From NCBI GenBank assembly GCA_024692825.1, contig JAILMB010000098.1, forward strand, positions 1 to 51,963: 51,963 nt of DNA, written 5' to 3'. Both the position numbers and the translations under genes were made by a program. Positions 9,160 through 17,609 of the stretch are shown here, in pieces. The stretch comes from Lachnospiraceae bacterium. Its GTDB lineage: Bacteria; Bacillota; Clostridia; Lachnospirales; Lachnospiraceae. Every line of letters begins with the position of its first letter. Positions within the stretch are counted from its first letter, which is position 1. The notes below the pieces were generated by a model. That model searched no databases. It had not been told where the DNA came from and saw nothing but the letters and a program-made list of their open reading frames with translations.

Positions 9160-10545
9160 TTACTTAAAAGTATCAGCTGTTACTTTGTCCAAATCCACAT
9201 CTCTTGTTTCTTTTACCTTTGTCATAAGGATGAGAAGGGATATTGCCATAAATGGAACACAGATGACCAAAAACAGTGTATCCATAGACATAAAGTTTTG
9301 ACCTACGATAAAAATAGCCTGACCGATAAAGCTGCCTCCACCAATAAGGACTGACATAACACCCATAACGGATGATCTCATTCCGGAAGGAGCAGACTCT
9401 GCTGGCATGGTTAGAATCAATGTGTCTGACATAGACCATAGACCACCAATGGAACAACCATAAGCGCATCCAGCAACAAAAGATCCCCATTCCAGTCGAC
9501 AAGCTAAAACAAAGATTAATAATCCAAATAGCGCAATAGATCCAAGTAATAGGCATACTCTCTTTCTACCCAGTTTATCTGAGAAGAATCCACTTAAAAT
9601 CGTCAGGATACCATTAAACAACGGATAGATAACGAGCACTGCCGATACATCTGCTGTAGACATAGCTCCTTCTAGTACCGTTGCATAATAAGAGGTGTAA
9701 AAGGTTGTTGCAAAAAAGATAAATCCGGCAATAAACAACCAACGAAGCTGTTTATTAGTAAAAATAAACTTAATTGCCTTAAATACACCACCTTCTTCAG
9801 AGGTAGAATTCTCTTTGTTTGCTTCTTCCTTTGCCTTTCGCTCTTCATCTGTCATGGTAAGATATTTTCTTCTTTGTTCCACAAAGACCGGCGTTTCCTT
9901 CAAAAGGAAATAAGAAACAAATCCTACTACAAGTGCAACCACTACAGGAATGATATACACGCTTCTCCAGCTGGATGGATTTCCATCATCTAAAAACAGC
10001 TTTGAAAATACGCCGATTAAAGAAACACTAATCAGTGCAATTCCTTTGGCCACAAAGCTGTAGGTAGCTCGTTTTTCCTTTGGCGCCGTTTCCATAATGT
10101 ATAAAACCTGCATATCATTTGGTGTAAAAAACAACATGCAAAGCATACCGATAATGTACATAGGAACATTTGGTGCAGTCATTACTACACACATGCCAAG
10201 TCCCATGCCTACGGTATTAATCATAAGAAAAAGACGACGGCCATACTTATCTGATAAGGCCTTATAAAAAGGTGTCACCACAAGTAAAAATGTAGATGCC
10301 ACCTGAAGTGGCGCTACCACATTAATAGCACTTTTGTACTCCACAGAGTTTACATCTCTTGATGTAATATTAAATAAATCAAACAGTATATATGGTTGCA
10401 TGGCAGCATTCATATTGGATGTAATCTCATCCACCACATAAATAATGGTTAAAACCACCATTGCAAACCCTAAATATCCTGCTGTTACGTGAAACGCGGA
10501 TTGTTTATTTAAGCGTTCCAATTCCCTCTTTTCTTTTTCTTTCAA
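9160..10545 (-). CDS. Major facilitator superfamily transporter
   Basis: 461 residues with 12 predicted spans. The family motif A appears in both halves (DKYGRRL after span 2 and DKLGRKR after span 8), with a long charged central loop (about residues 225-250, KAKEEANKEN) and a PAESAPSGMRSS loop after span 10, as in sugar- or metabolite-type MFS proteins. The substrate cannot be assigned. The start codon is TTG at 10545 with AGGGGG 8 bases before it; no better start is in frame. It is transcribed as a single unit, with an extended -10 promoter and a terminator on either side. It separates coaE from polA. Confidence 0.82.
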   Translation of the reverse strand: MKEKEKRELERLNKQSAFHVTAGYLGFAMVVLTIIYVVDEITSNMNAAMQPYILFDLFNITSRDVNSVEYKSAINVVAPLQVASTFLLVVTPFYKALSDKYGRRLFLMINTVGMGLGMCVVMTAPNVPMYIIGMLCMLFFTPNDMQVLYIMETAPKEKRATYSFVAKGIALISVSLIGVFSKLFLDDGNPSSWRSVYIIPVVVALVVGFVSYFLLKETPVFVEQRRKYLTMTDEERKAKEEANKENSTSEEGGVFKAIKFIFTNKQLRWLFIAGFIFFATTFYTSYYATVLEGAMSTADVSAVLVIYPLFNGILTILSGFFSDKLGRKRVCLLLGSIALFGLLIFVLACRLEWGSFVAGCAYGCSIGGLWSMSDTLILTMPAESAPSGMRSSVMGVMSVLIGGGSFIGQAIFIVGQNFMSMDTLFLVICVPFMAISLLILMTKVKETRDVDLDKVTADTFK

Positions 10546-10580
10546 TTGTAATACCCCCTATTAATTAAAAGACTGAATTA

Positions 10581-10589
10581 ATTATACCA
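10581..10589 (-). promoter_or_regulatory. Extended -10 promoter of the MFS gene
   Basis: TGGTATAAT on the minus strand, about 36 bases before the TTG start codon. No convincing -35 box is at the expected distance. Confidence 0.6.
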
Positions 10590-10643
10590 TTTCCTCTATA
10601 AATCGCCTATATAATTTCGCTTAGTTTTTTTGCAATTTCAATT

Positions 10644-10695
10644 AAAAAAGCCTGCAAATCTGACTTTTAAAAAAAGTCAAACCCCACAGGCTTTT
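10644..10695 (-). terminator. Intrinsic terminator after the diguanylate cyclase gene
   Basis: Nested hairpins: AAAAGCCTG (10646-10654) pairs with CAGGCTTTT (10687-10695), and inside it TGACTTTT pairs with AAAAGTCA. On the minus strand it ends in a T-run, so it ends the aminopeptidase-polA-cyclase transcript. The rest of the 10546-10805 gap holds the MFS promoter and the duplicated sequence described separately. Confidence 0.82.
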
Positions 10696-10776
10696 CATCT
10701 TATTTCCGAGAACTATTTAAGACATTTTTCAGTTCCTAATTTTTCTATGTTTCACTACTACTTTAAATCTATTTTT

Positions 10777-10835
10777 TGTCATTTTTTGCTTCCGCTTTTT
10801 CATTTTTAATTGTCATTTTTTGCTTCCGCTTTTTC
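10777..10835 (-). repeat. 34-bp-period tandem duplication at the 3' end of the diguanylate cyclase gene
   Basis: A 25-base sequence beginning TGTCATTTTTTGCTTCCGCT occurs at 10777-10801 and again, identical, at 10811-10835. The first-read copy (10811-10835) encodes the end of the cyclase, while the second lies after its stop codon. Confidence 0.9.
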
Positions 10836-11942
10836 TCTTTCAGCCTTTTCTGCTTTCATACGCATCTTGTCCTGATACATATTTTCGTCTGCTCTCTTCA
10901 CAAGAACTTCTACATCTTCATGGCCTCTATTGATGGCGCCACCAACGCTGATTTGAATATGTAATTCTCCCTGACCAATAATGCAAAGCGGTGTATTATT
11001 TACTGTTTGTTGAACCTTTTCAGCAATATCCAAAACTGTACAAGTACAGTTTTTAGAAATAATTCCAACAAACTCATCTCCACCGTATCGATAGAAATGA
11101 ACCAAATGCTCTTCTCCAGATTCCTTTAATATGGTGGCTACATGTAAAATGGCATCGTCTCCGATTAAATGACCATAGGTATCATTGATTTCCTTAAAGT
11201 CATTAATATCGATTACAATGACACCTTCTACGCCACCTTCATACTCATAGCGTTCGAAATCCAAAAAGAAATTCCTACGATTCCGCAGTCCTGTGGCACT
11301 GTCATGTCTTGAGATATAATCTTCCTGCCGAACCCTTGTAAAAGCCATGAGCTTCTGCCATGTAGTATAGCATCCAAAGAAATATGCGGTTACAGCAGCA
11401 ATAATAAGATCTGCGATTAAAAGAATAGACCATCGTGCCAATTCACCACAGGTCATAAATACATAATTTACACAACCACCTGTCACTATAAATGAAAAAA
11501 TCAATTTCGGTATTGGTAAGTCAATAATCAGTACCGGAAATAGAATTACATAAATAAACAGTGGATAATAATTCAGTGTTCCTCCTGTATCAATACGTAT
11601 ATGTACCACGACACTGAATAGTACCGCAAAAAATGAGAAAATATACGCAATATATTTTCCAATAAACTTTATATGTTTATACTCAATATAATAGTAACTG
11701 ATTCCAAAAATAATGATTAAATACGGAAGTGCTGCAGCATAGTACTTAACAATCCCTGCTTTATCTAAAAAAAAGTTCAGCACACCACTTATAATCAGCA
11801 CTACACCCATAATAAAACTGCCATTTAAAGCCAAACCTACATTTTCATCATAGATGGCAGTTCTATTTAATTCAAAATTCTCCTTCCAGTCATAGTTTCT
11901 TAAACTCTGAAATACGTCTCTTGTTCTCCCCGTTTTTTTCAT
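10806..11942 (-). CDS. Membrane-bound diguanylate cyclase (GGDEF domain)
   Basis: Makes the second messenger cyclic di-GMP from two GTP. The 378 residues comprise a short cytoplasmic start, about six membrane segments (roughly 40-205) and a C-terminal GGDEF domain. The active-site loop is intact (RYGGDEFVGI), as are the metal-binding aspartate segment (VIVIDINDFKEINDTYGH) and the late RADENMYQDK motif. The RxxD inhibitory site usually found five residues before GGDEF is absent (HLVH there), so product inhibition at that site is unlikely. There is no EAL domain. It follows polA by 20 bases and ends in a lysine- and glutamate-rich tail altered by a tandem duplication. The signal sensed by the membrane part is unknown. 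Confidence 0.93.
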   Translation of the reverse strand: MKKTGRTRDVFQSLRNYDWKENFELNRTAIYDENVGLALNGSFIMGVVLIISGVLNFFLDKAGIVKYYAAALPYLIIIFGISYYYIEYKHIKFIGKYIAYIFSFFAVLFSVVVHIRIDTGGTLNYYPLFIYVILFPVLIIDLPIPKLIFSFIVTGGCVNYVFMTCGELARWSILLIADLIIAAVTAYFFGCYTTWQKLMAFTRVRQEDYISRHDSATGLRNRRNFFLDFERYEYEGGVEGVIVIDINDFKEINDTYGHLIGDDAILHVATILKESGEEHLVHFYRYGGDEFVGIISKNCTCTVLDIAEKVQQTVNNTPLCIIGQGELHIQISVGGAINRGHEDVEVLVKRADENMYQDKMRMKAEKAEREKAEAKNDN

Positions 11943-11962
11943 TCAGAAACCTCCCGTTTCAG

Positions 11963-14659
11963 TTATTTTGCGTCGTACCAGGTGTTTCCATCATGCATGT
12001 CGATTTCTAACGGAACCAAAAGGTCCATTGCTCCACGCATTTCCTCCTCTAAAATCTGATGAACCCTCTCTAATTCATCTTTCTTTGCTTCTATAAGTAA
12101 TTCATCGTGTACCTGTAAAATCAATCGTGACTCCAGATTCTCTTCAAGCAAACGATCATGAACTCTAAGCATAGCGATTTTAATAATATCCGCCGCACTT
12201 CCCTGGATTGGAGAATTCATAGCAATTCTCTCTCCAAAACTTCGTTGCATAAAGTTTCCTGAAGATAACTCAGGAATAGGTCTGCGACGATTCTTTATAG
12301 TTAAACAATATCCTATCTCTTTCGCATCCGCAACTAATTTATCTAAAAAGATTTTCAGTTTTGGATAGGCTTCATAATAGTCATCAATGTACTTTTGGGC
12401 ATCCTTTCTTGAAATATTCAAATCCTGTCCTAGACCAAAGGATGATATTCCATAAATGATACCAAAATTAACGGCTTTTGCATTACTTCTTTGCAAGTCT
12501 GTTACTTCTTCAAAAGGAGTATGGAACACCAAAGATGCCGTTGCTCTGTGAATGTCTTTGTTTTCCCGATAGGCTTGAATCAGATTTTCATCCCCTGACA
12601 TATGAGCCAACACACGAAGCTCGATCTGGGAATAATCGGCATCCACAAAAACATAGCCATCTTTTGGATAAAATACTTTTCGAATCATTTTCCCAAGTTC
12701 TAATCTCATGGGAATATTTTGTAAATTTGGTTCTGTACTGGACAATCGACCTGTTGCAGTAACCATCTGTTGGAATGTAGTATGAATTCTTCCATCCTCT
12801 TCAATACACTTATCCAGTCCATCTGCATAAGTGGATTTTAGTTTTGTAAGGGTTCGATATTCTAAAATATCGTTAATTACCGGATACTTTGGAGCTAACT
12901 TTTCCAACACATCTGCAGCTGTAGAATATCCGGTTTTTGTCTTCTTTCCACCTTCAATTCCAAGCTTCTCAAATAGAATTACACCTAACTGCTTTGGAGA
13001 ATTAATATTGAATTCTTCTCCACAGGCTTCATAGATGGAAGCCTCTAATTTGTCCACGCCTTCCTGCAATTGTTTACCGTAAGCTTCTAACTCCTGTCGA
13101 TTACAAATGATGCCCTCTCTCTCCATATCATAAAGGGTAAAAAGCAAAGGCATCTCTAATTGGAGGAACAACTCCATCATAGACAGATCTGTTAAATTAT
13201 CATTTAATTTGTCAGAAGATGATACCGCTACAAAAGAATCGTAACAAAGCAGTGGCACCAGTTCTTCTTTTTTCGTTTCGTACACAGATGAGATTTTTTC
13301 TTTTCCAAATTTGTCCGCAAAGGTTGGAATCAAAAGTCCCAGGTACTCTTTTGCCAAGGCTTCCGTAGGATAAGAAGATATCAACGGATTTACTAAATAT
13401 GCTGCTAGAGCACTGTCGTAAAAACCTTCTACGTCACAAACCTTTCTATGCTCATTTAAAAAGTCTAATAAATCTTTTCCAAGTGTAGTTTTTGAATACG
13501 CGAGTTTTGTAAATGTAGATTTAATATCCGATATATACAATACAAATTCATTGTGATTGACATTTTGAAATACCACGCCAGAAAGCGTCTCTTCCATGAC
13601 TTCTCTTGGGAAGAACTCACTTTCTTTTCCATTGCTAAGAGAAAATCCAATCACCTCTTTCGACTCATCAAAGGACACCGCCATACCGGTCTTTCCATGA
13701 AGAAGCTTTTCCATTTGACTGATCACATCTTCTGTGGATGAAACCATATGAAAAGATGCTTCTAATGCATCATTGCTTGGTCCCTTGCTGTCAAAACGGC
13801 TTAGAATATTTTTTAATTCCCATTCTTTGCAAAGCAAATAGGCCTTTTCTGTATAAATTCCCTCTAACGTGGCCTTACTAAAATCATAGTCCACTTCCGC
13901 TTCAAGGGAAATGGTAGCCAACCACTTACTTTCTTTTGCCTGCTCCCAGAATTCCACAATATTTTTAGATGCTCTTGGAGGCTTTACATTCGGGGCATCT
14001 TCATAAACCCCGTCAATGGAATGATACTTCTGAATTAACGCAAAGGCTGTTTTTTCTCCAATACCGGGAACTCCTGGAATATTATCAGAAGAGTCTCCCA
14101 TCAAGGCCTTTACATCAATAAACTCGGTAGGAGTCACTCCATTTTTCTCAATGAAATCCTTTGCAAAATAATGCTCTACCTCCGTACCGGTTTTTTTCGT
14201 ACGGGGAAGGGCTATCTTTACATTATCAGTACAAAGCTGTAGTAAATCCCGATCTCCAGAAACAATGGTAACCTTCATACCATCTTTCTCTGCTTTGTGA
14301 GAAATAGTTCCAAGAATATCATCAGCTTCCCATCCTGCCTTTGAAATCACAGGTATGGTCATAGCTTCTAAGAGTTCCTGGATCATTGGAACCTGTTGCT
14401 TTAATTCTGGAAGCATAGGTTTTCTGGTTCCTTTATAGTCCGAGAATCGTTTGTGACGGAAGGTCGGCTCAGAACGGTCAAAGGCAACCATTAAATAATC
14501 TGGCTTTTCCGTCTCTATAAGTTTAAACATAATATTTAAAAAACCATAGACTGCATTGGTGTGTACCCCTGCAGCATTGGTCAAATCAGGCACTCCGTAA
14601 AATGCCCTGTTTAAAATACTGTGTCCATCGATTAATAGTAATTTTTGATTCTCGTACAT
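11963..14659 (-). CDS. polA: DNA polymerase I
   Basis: Fills gaps and replaces RNA primers during replication and repair. The 898 residues match the family. The N-terminal 5'-nuclease domain (1 to about 300) has the acidic motifs LLLIDGHS, AFDRSEPTFRH, GWEADDILG and ALMGDSSDNIPGVPGIG. The middle domain lacks the DxE motif of a 3'-5' exonuclease (MAVSFDESKE there), so proofreading is probably lost, as in other Firmicutes. The polymerase domain has motif A (DADYSQIELRVLAH), the O-helix region (RSNAKAVNFGIIYG) and motif C (QVHDELLIEA). It sits 24 bases after the aminopeptidase gene and 20 before the cyclase gene. Confidence 0.96.
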   Translation of the reverse strand: MYENQKLLLIDGHSILNRAFYGVPDLTNAAGVHTNAVYGFLNIMFKLIETEKPDYLMVAFDRSEPTFRHKRFSDYKGTRKPMLPELKQQVPMIQELLEAMTIPVISKAGWEADDILGTISHKAEKDGMKVTIVSGDRDLLQLCTDNVKIALPRTKKTGTEVEHYFAKDFIEKNGVTPTEFIDVKALMGDSSDNIPGVPGIGEKTAFALIQKYHSIDGVYEDAPNVKPPRASKNIVEFWEQAKESKWLATISLEAEVDYDFSKATLEGIYTEKAYLLCKEWELKNILSRFDSKGPSNDALEASFHMVSSTEDVISQMEKLLHGKTGMAVSFDESKEVIGFSLSNGKESEFFPREVMEETLSGVVFQNVNHNEFVLYISDIKSTFTKLAYSKTTLGKDLLDFLNEHRKVCDVEGFYDSALAAYLVNPLISSYPTEALAKEYLGLLIPTFADKFGKEKISSVYETKKEELVPLLCYDSFVAVSSSDKLNDNLTDLSMMELFLQLEMPLLFTLYDMEREGIICNRQELEAYGKQLQEGVDKLEASIYEACGEEFNINSPKQLGVILFEKLGIEGGKKTKTGYSTAADVLEKLAPKYPVINDILEYRTLTKLKSTYADGLDKCIEEDGRIHTTFQQMVTATGRLSSTEPNLQNIPMRLELGKMIRKVFYPKDGYVFVDADYSQIELRVLAHMSGDENLIQAYRENKDIHRATASLVFHTPFEEVTDLQRSNAKAVNFGIIYGISSFGLGQDLNISRKDAQKYIDDYYEAYPKLKIFLDKLVADAKEIGYCLTIKNRRRPIPELSSGNFMQRSFGERIAMNSPIQGSAADIIKIAMLRVHDRLLEENLESRLILQVHDELLIEAKKDELERVHQILEEEMRGAMDLLVPLEIDMHDGNTWYDAK

Positions 14660-14683
14660 AAATTAAATCCTTATTTTATAATT

Positions 14684-16474
14684 CTAGATTGGTGCTGTTA
14701 CTTCCTTTAACCACTGCGCTTCTTCTTTTGTTAGATAAGGAGAAATCTTTTCGTATACAGCAGCATGATAATCATTTAATGCTTTTCTCTCAAGATGAGT
14801 TAACTCTTCCGGATTAATGGCATCTCTTTCAATCGGAGCATAGGTCAACTGTTCAAATTTTAAGAACTGACCATACTCTGTCTTTTGATCTGTTACACAA
14901 AGAAGTTCGTTTTCAATACGAATTCCATAACCATCTTCTACATAAAGTCCCGGTTCATCTGTTGTAATCATACCTGGACGAAGTTCCCAGACTTTTCCCT
15001 TATCAGGAACTCTCCATCTAAAGGACTGAGGTCCTTCATGAACATTTAAGATATGACCTACTCCATGACCGGTTCCACATCTGTAATCAAGGCCTTCATC
15101 CCATACTGGGCCTCTTGCTAAAATATCAAGGTTTGCACCGATACATCCTACTGGGAAATGAGCATCCTGAAGTCTCATATTCGAACGTACCACTAAGGTA
15201 AATGCATGTTTTTCTTCCTTTGTAAGCTTTCCAAGGGCAATGGTTCTGGTAATGTCTGTTGTACCTTCTAAATAATGTCCGCCGGAGTCAACAAGTAAAA
15301 AGCTCTTTGGTTTCAATACCGCATTGTTGTCCTTTGTCGCTGTATAATGCATCATCGCTGCATTTGGTCCATAGGCTGCAATGGTATCAAAGGAAACATC
15401 CAAGAAATGTTCCTGCTGCTTACGGAAGTTTAAAAGTACATCAGAGGCATACATCTCTGTAATCTCTTCTTTGCCAATATGATGCTTTAACCAATAGATA
15501 AACTTTGTGACAGCAACACCATCTTTGATATGGGCTTCCTTGGTATTTTTAATCTCGATTTTATTTTTCACCGAACGGCCAAGTTCTGTTGGATTTGCCC
15601 CTTCAATAAATACAGTCTTCTTAGGGAAGCTTTTTACCAAAGCAATATTAACAATATTTGGATCAATTAAAACGCTTTCAACGGTTTCGTTCTTTAAATC
15701 CTTATAGATGTCATTGTATTCTTTTACTTCAATCTGATTATTCTTCAAATACTCTGCTACCTTCTCATCAATGGCTTCTAATGCCACATATAAGACAGCG
15801 CTCTTTTCTTTTAAGAAGAAATATGACATAAATACAGGAACAGAAGCAATATCGTCTGCACGTAGGTTTAATAACCATGCAATGTCGTACAACGAAGTTA
15901 AAAGATGAGCTTTTGCACCCTGTTTTTTCATTTCTTCACGAAGGTTTTTCATCTTCTCTTCGCAAGTAACTCCTGCGTATTTTTTCTTTAATTCCCATAG
16001 CTTTGTCTTTGGAAGTTCAGGGCGATCTCCCCAAATCTTGTCTAAAAGATTTTTCTTAAATGAAATCTTTGCTCCATTGGCCTTTGCAATGGTCTCATAA
16101 GTCTTATGCTGGTTTAAAGAAAATACTCTTCCATCATATGCAAGGGTTTGATCCTTCTTTAAATTCTTTCGGATGAATTCCTCTACTGTAGGAACCCCTT
16201 CCTCACCCATTTCATAAAGAGTGGTTCCGCTTCCTTTTAATTCTCTTTTGGCCTGGATAAAATATCTGCCATCAGTCCAAAGACCTGACTTTGTTTCCGT
16301 TACAACTACAGTTGCATTGGTTCCTGTAAATCCAGTTACATATTCAATCTCTTTAAAATAATCTCCTACGTACTCAGATGAATGAAAATCAGACATCGGG
16401 ATAAGATACATATCCACCTTGTTCTTTTTCATAATCTGTCTGAGATTATCCAGTCTTGTTTTTGTTGTTTTCAT
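14684..16474 (-). CDS. Xaa-Pro aminopeptidase (M24 family, aminopeptidase P)
   Basis: Removes the N-terminal residue from peptides with proline in second position, using two metal ions. 596 residues: two creatinase-like N-terminal domains and a C-terminal pita-bread domain. The metal ligands are visible: Asp in LLVDSGGHYLEGTTDITRT (two Asp), His in GTGHGVGHILNVHEGPQ, Glu in TDEPGLYVEDGYGIRIENE (two Glu). The length and layout match the large eukaryote-like aminopeptidase P group. The reading frame extends to 16516, but those 14 extra codons are read from the inverted repeat; the ATG at 16474 has AGAAGG 6 bases upstream and begins with a normal family start. Confidence 0.92.
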   Translation of the reverse strand: MKTTKTRLDNLRQIMKKNKVDMYLIPMSDFHSSEYVGDYFKEIEYVTGFTGTNATVVVTETKSGLWTDGRYFIQAKRELKGSGTTLYEMGEEGVPTVEEFIRKNLKKDQTLAYDGRVFSLNQHKTYETIAKANGAKISFKKNLLDKIWGDRPELPKTKLWELKKKYAGVTCEEKMKNLREEMKKQGAKAHLLTSLYDIAWLLNLRADDIASVPVFMSYFFLKEKSAVLYVALEAIDEKVAEYLKNNQIEVKEYNDIYKDLKNETVESVLIDPNIVNIALVKSFPKKTVFIEGANPTELGRSVKNKIEIKNTKEAHIKDGVAVTKFIYWLKHHIGKEEITEMYASDVLLNFRKQQEHFLDVSFDTIAAYGPNAAMMHYTATKDNNAVLKPKSFLLVDSGGHYLEGTTDITRTIALGKLTKEEKHAFTLVVRSNMRLQDAHFPVGCIGANLDILARGPVWDEGLDYRCGTGHGVGHILNVHEGPQSFRWRVPDKGKVWELRPGMITTDEPGLYVEDGYGIRIENELLCVTDQKTEYGQFLKFEQLTYAPIERDAINPEELTHLERKALNDYHAAVYEKISPYLTKEEAQWLKEVTAPI

Positions 16475-16490
16475 AACTAACCTTCTTTCT

Positions 16491-16512
16491 AGGGACGGTT
16501 CTTTTGTCTTCA
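16491..16512. repeat. Left copy of a 22-bp inverted repeat (REP-like)
   Basis: Begins AGGGACGGTTCTTTTGTC. It is the reverse complement, in 20 of 22 positions, of the copy at 17588-17609. Locally it also forms an 8-bp stem with CCATCCCT (16513-16520), allowing one G-U pair on the minus strand. Short repeats with a GGGACGG core are common in clostridial genomes, from memory. Confidence 0.75.
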
Positions 16513-16548
16513 CCATCCCTCTAAATGCAATTATTTAAAATTCCCAAA

Positions 16549-16588
16549 AAGGAAATACTTTTTTATCAAAGGAAATACTTTTTATCAA
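16549..16588. repeat. Two tandem copies of a 20-base AT-rich unit
   Basis: AAGGAAATACTTTTTTATCA is followed directly by a copy with one T removed. It lies between the left inverted repeat and the first acetyltransferase stop codon. No function is evident. Confidence 0.8.
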
Positions 16589-16596
16589 ATTACAAA

Positions 16597-17049
16597 TTAC
16601 AATTTACATAACTGCATTTTCTTTAATGGTATCCATTCGTCTTCTACCATGGTATCTCCGGTAAAATCAAAGCCATTTTTCTTATAAAACTCTATGCCTC
16701 GCTCGTTCTGTTCCAGAACCCACAGCCAATTTGCGCCTTTATCAGAAACAGCAAAATTCAATAATGTACTACCAATATTCTCTCCCTGGAAATGTGGTTC
16801 AACATAAAGTTTTAATACTTCGTCCTGTTTTAAACGGATCATACCCTTTACTACACCATCATCATATACATATGTATCCTGTAGTATGTTTTCATTTTCC
16901 ATGTATTCTTTAGCTACATCAATAACATTTAACTCACCAAAATAGAATTCTTCGTTTTTATATATAGGAAAAAAATTCTTTCTATAATTTATAATAATCA
17001 TTTCTGCAATTCTAGAAGCATCCGTTTGATTAGCCTGTCGTATATTCAT
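16597..17049 (-). CDS. GNAT-family N-acetyltransferase
   Basis: 150 residues, one GNAT domain that would transfer an acetyl group from acetyl-CoA to an amine. The acetyl-CoA-binding loop is recognisable (VEPHFQGENIGSTLLNFA, the usual Q/RxxGxG/A site with some change), followed by WVLEQNERGIEFYKKNGF, the typical last helix and strand. The substrate is unknown. The start at 17049 (MNIRQANQTD) has AGAGGA at good spacing; the longer reading from 17079 overlaps the upstream gene. It forms a pair with the next acetyltransferase, 26 bases apart, and both lie between 22-bp inverted repeats. Confidence 0.85.
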   Translation of the reverse strand: MNIRQANQTDASRIAEMIIINYRKNFFPIYKNEEFYFGELNVIDVAKEYMENENILQDTYVYDDGVVKGMIRLKQDEVLKLYVEPHFQGENIGSTLLNFAVSDKGANWLWVLEQNERGIEFYKKNGFDFTGDTMVEDEWIPLKKMQLCKL

Positions 17050-17075
17050 GTCTATCCTCTTATATAAATCGCAAG

Positions 17076-17516
17076 TCATGTATCTATCCTTTCCATTTCA
17101 ACGAGAGCTTTGTTACGATAAATTAAATCCCTCCGAACTGAAAATCCCATTTTTTCCCAAAAACCATTGCCAATTTCATTTCTGCCAAAAACAACTAATG
17201 CAACTTTATGAATACCATTCCTCACCAAGGAATTCATAGCTGTATCGACAAGTTTCTTTCCGATGCCTTGTTTTCTATATTGTGGATTCACAGCGGTATG
17301 ATAAATATATCCTCTTCTACCGTCGTTACCAACGATAATTGCACCAACAATATGGTTATCAATTTCAGCCACAAAACAAGTATCTGGATTTCTATTAAGA
17401 AATTTCTCAATGCCTTCTTTTGAATCATCAAGATTGTTTAATCCCATACCTGCACAGGACATCCACAATTCATATACATCCACATAATCTTCTATTGTCA
17501 TAGAACGAATATTCAT
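17076..17516 (-). CDS. GNAT-family N-acetyltransferase
   Basis: 146 residues with a clear GNAT acetyl-CoA site (VNPQYRKQGIGKKLV) and a typical tail (GRNEIGNGFWEKMGFSVR). The YHTAV strand before the site is also standard. The ATG at 17516 (MNIRSMT) has CGGAGGATT just upstream and is preferred to the 20-codon longer reading, whose extra residues derive from the hairpin at 17541-17554 and the spacer. The substrate is unknown. Its start and that of its neighbour are similar (MNIR), which could mean an old duplication, though the two proteins differ in sequence. Confidence 0.86.
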   Translation of the reverse strand: MNIRSMTIEDYVDVYELWMSCAGMGLNNLDDSKEGIEKFLNRNPDTCFVAEIDNHIVGAIIVGNDGRRGYIYHTAVNPQYRKQGIGKKLVDTAMNSLVRNGIHKVALVVFGRNEIGNGFWEKMGFSVRRDLIYRNKALVEMERIDT

Positions 17517-17587
17517 AATAATCCTCCGTTTATTTGGAACGAGCGAAAGCGCTCCCTGCTTTGTCAAGAGCACGACAAACTATCATT

Positions 17588-17609
17588 TGAAGACAGTAGA
17601 ACCGTCCCT
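17588..17609. repeat. Right copy of a 22-bp inverted repeat (REP-like)
   Basis: Ends in AGAACCGTCCCT and matches the left copy (16491-16512) in inverted orientation at 20 of 22 positions. It overlaps the stop codon of the beta-CASP nuclease gene, whose last residues (KWDR) are read from the sequence joining the repeat. Confidence 0.75.

Noticed and set aside
9173-9556. Second ORF overlapping the MFS gene in another frame
   Set aside because: It has no recognisable protein features and lies within a gene whose 12-span reading is clear; typical antisense or frame-shadow ORF.
16475-16516. Extended N-terminus of the aminopeptidase
   Set aside because: The 14 extra codons translate the inverted repeat; the ATG at 16474 has its own ribosome site and begins the normal family sequence.
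17541-17554. Hairpin GAGCG-AAAG-CGCTC as a terminator for the acetyltransferase region
   Set aside because: No T-run follows on either strand; it is a plain short inverted repeat in the leader.
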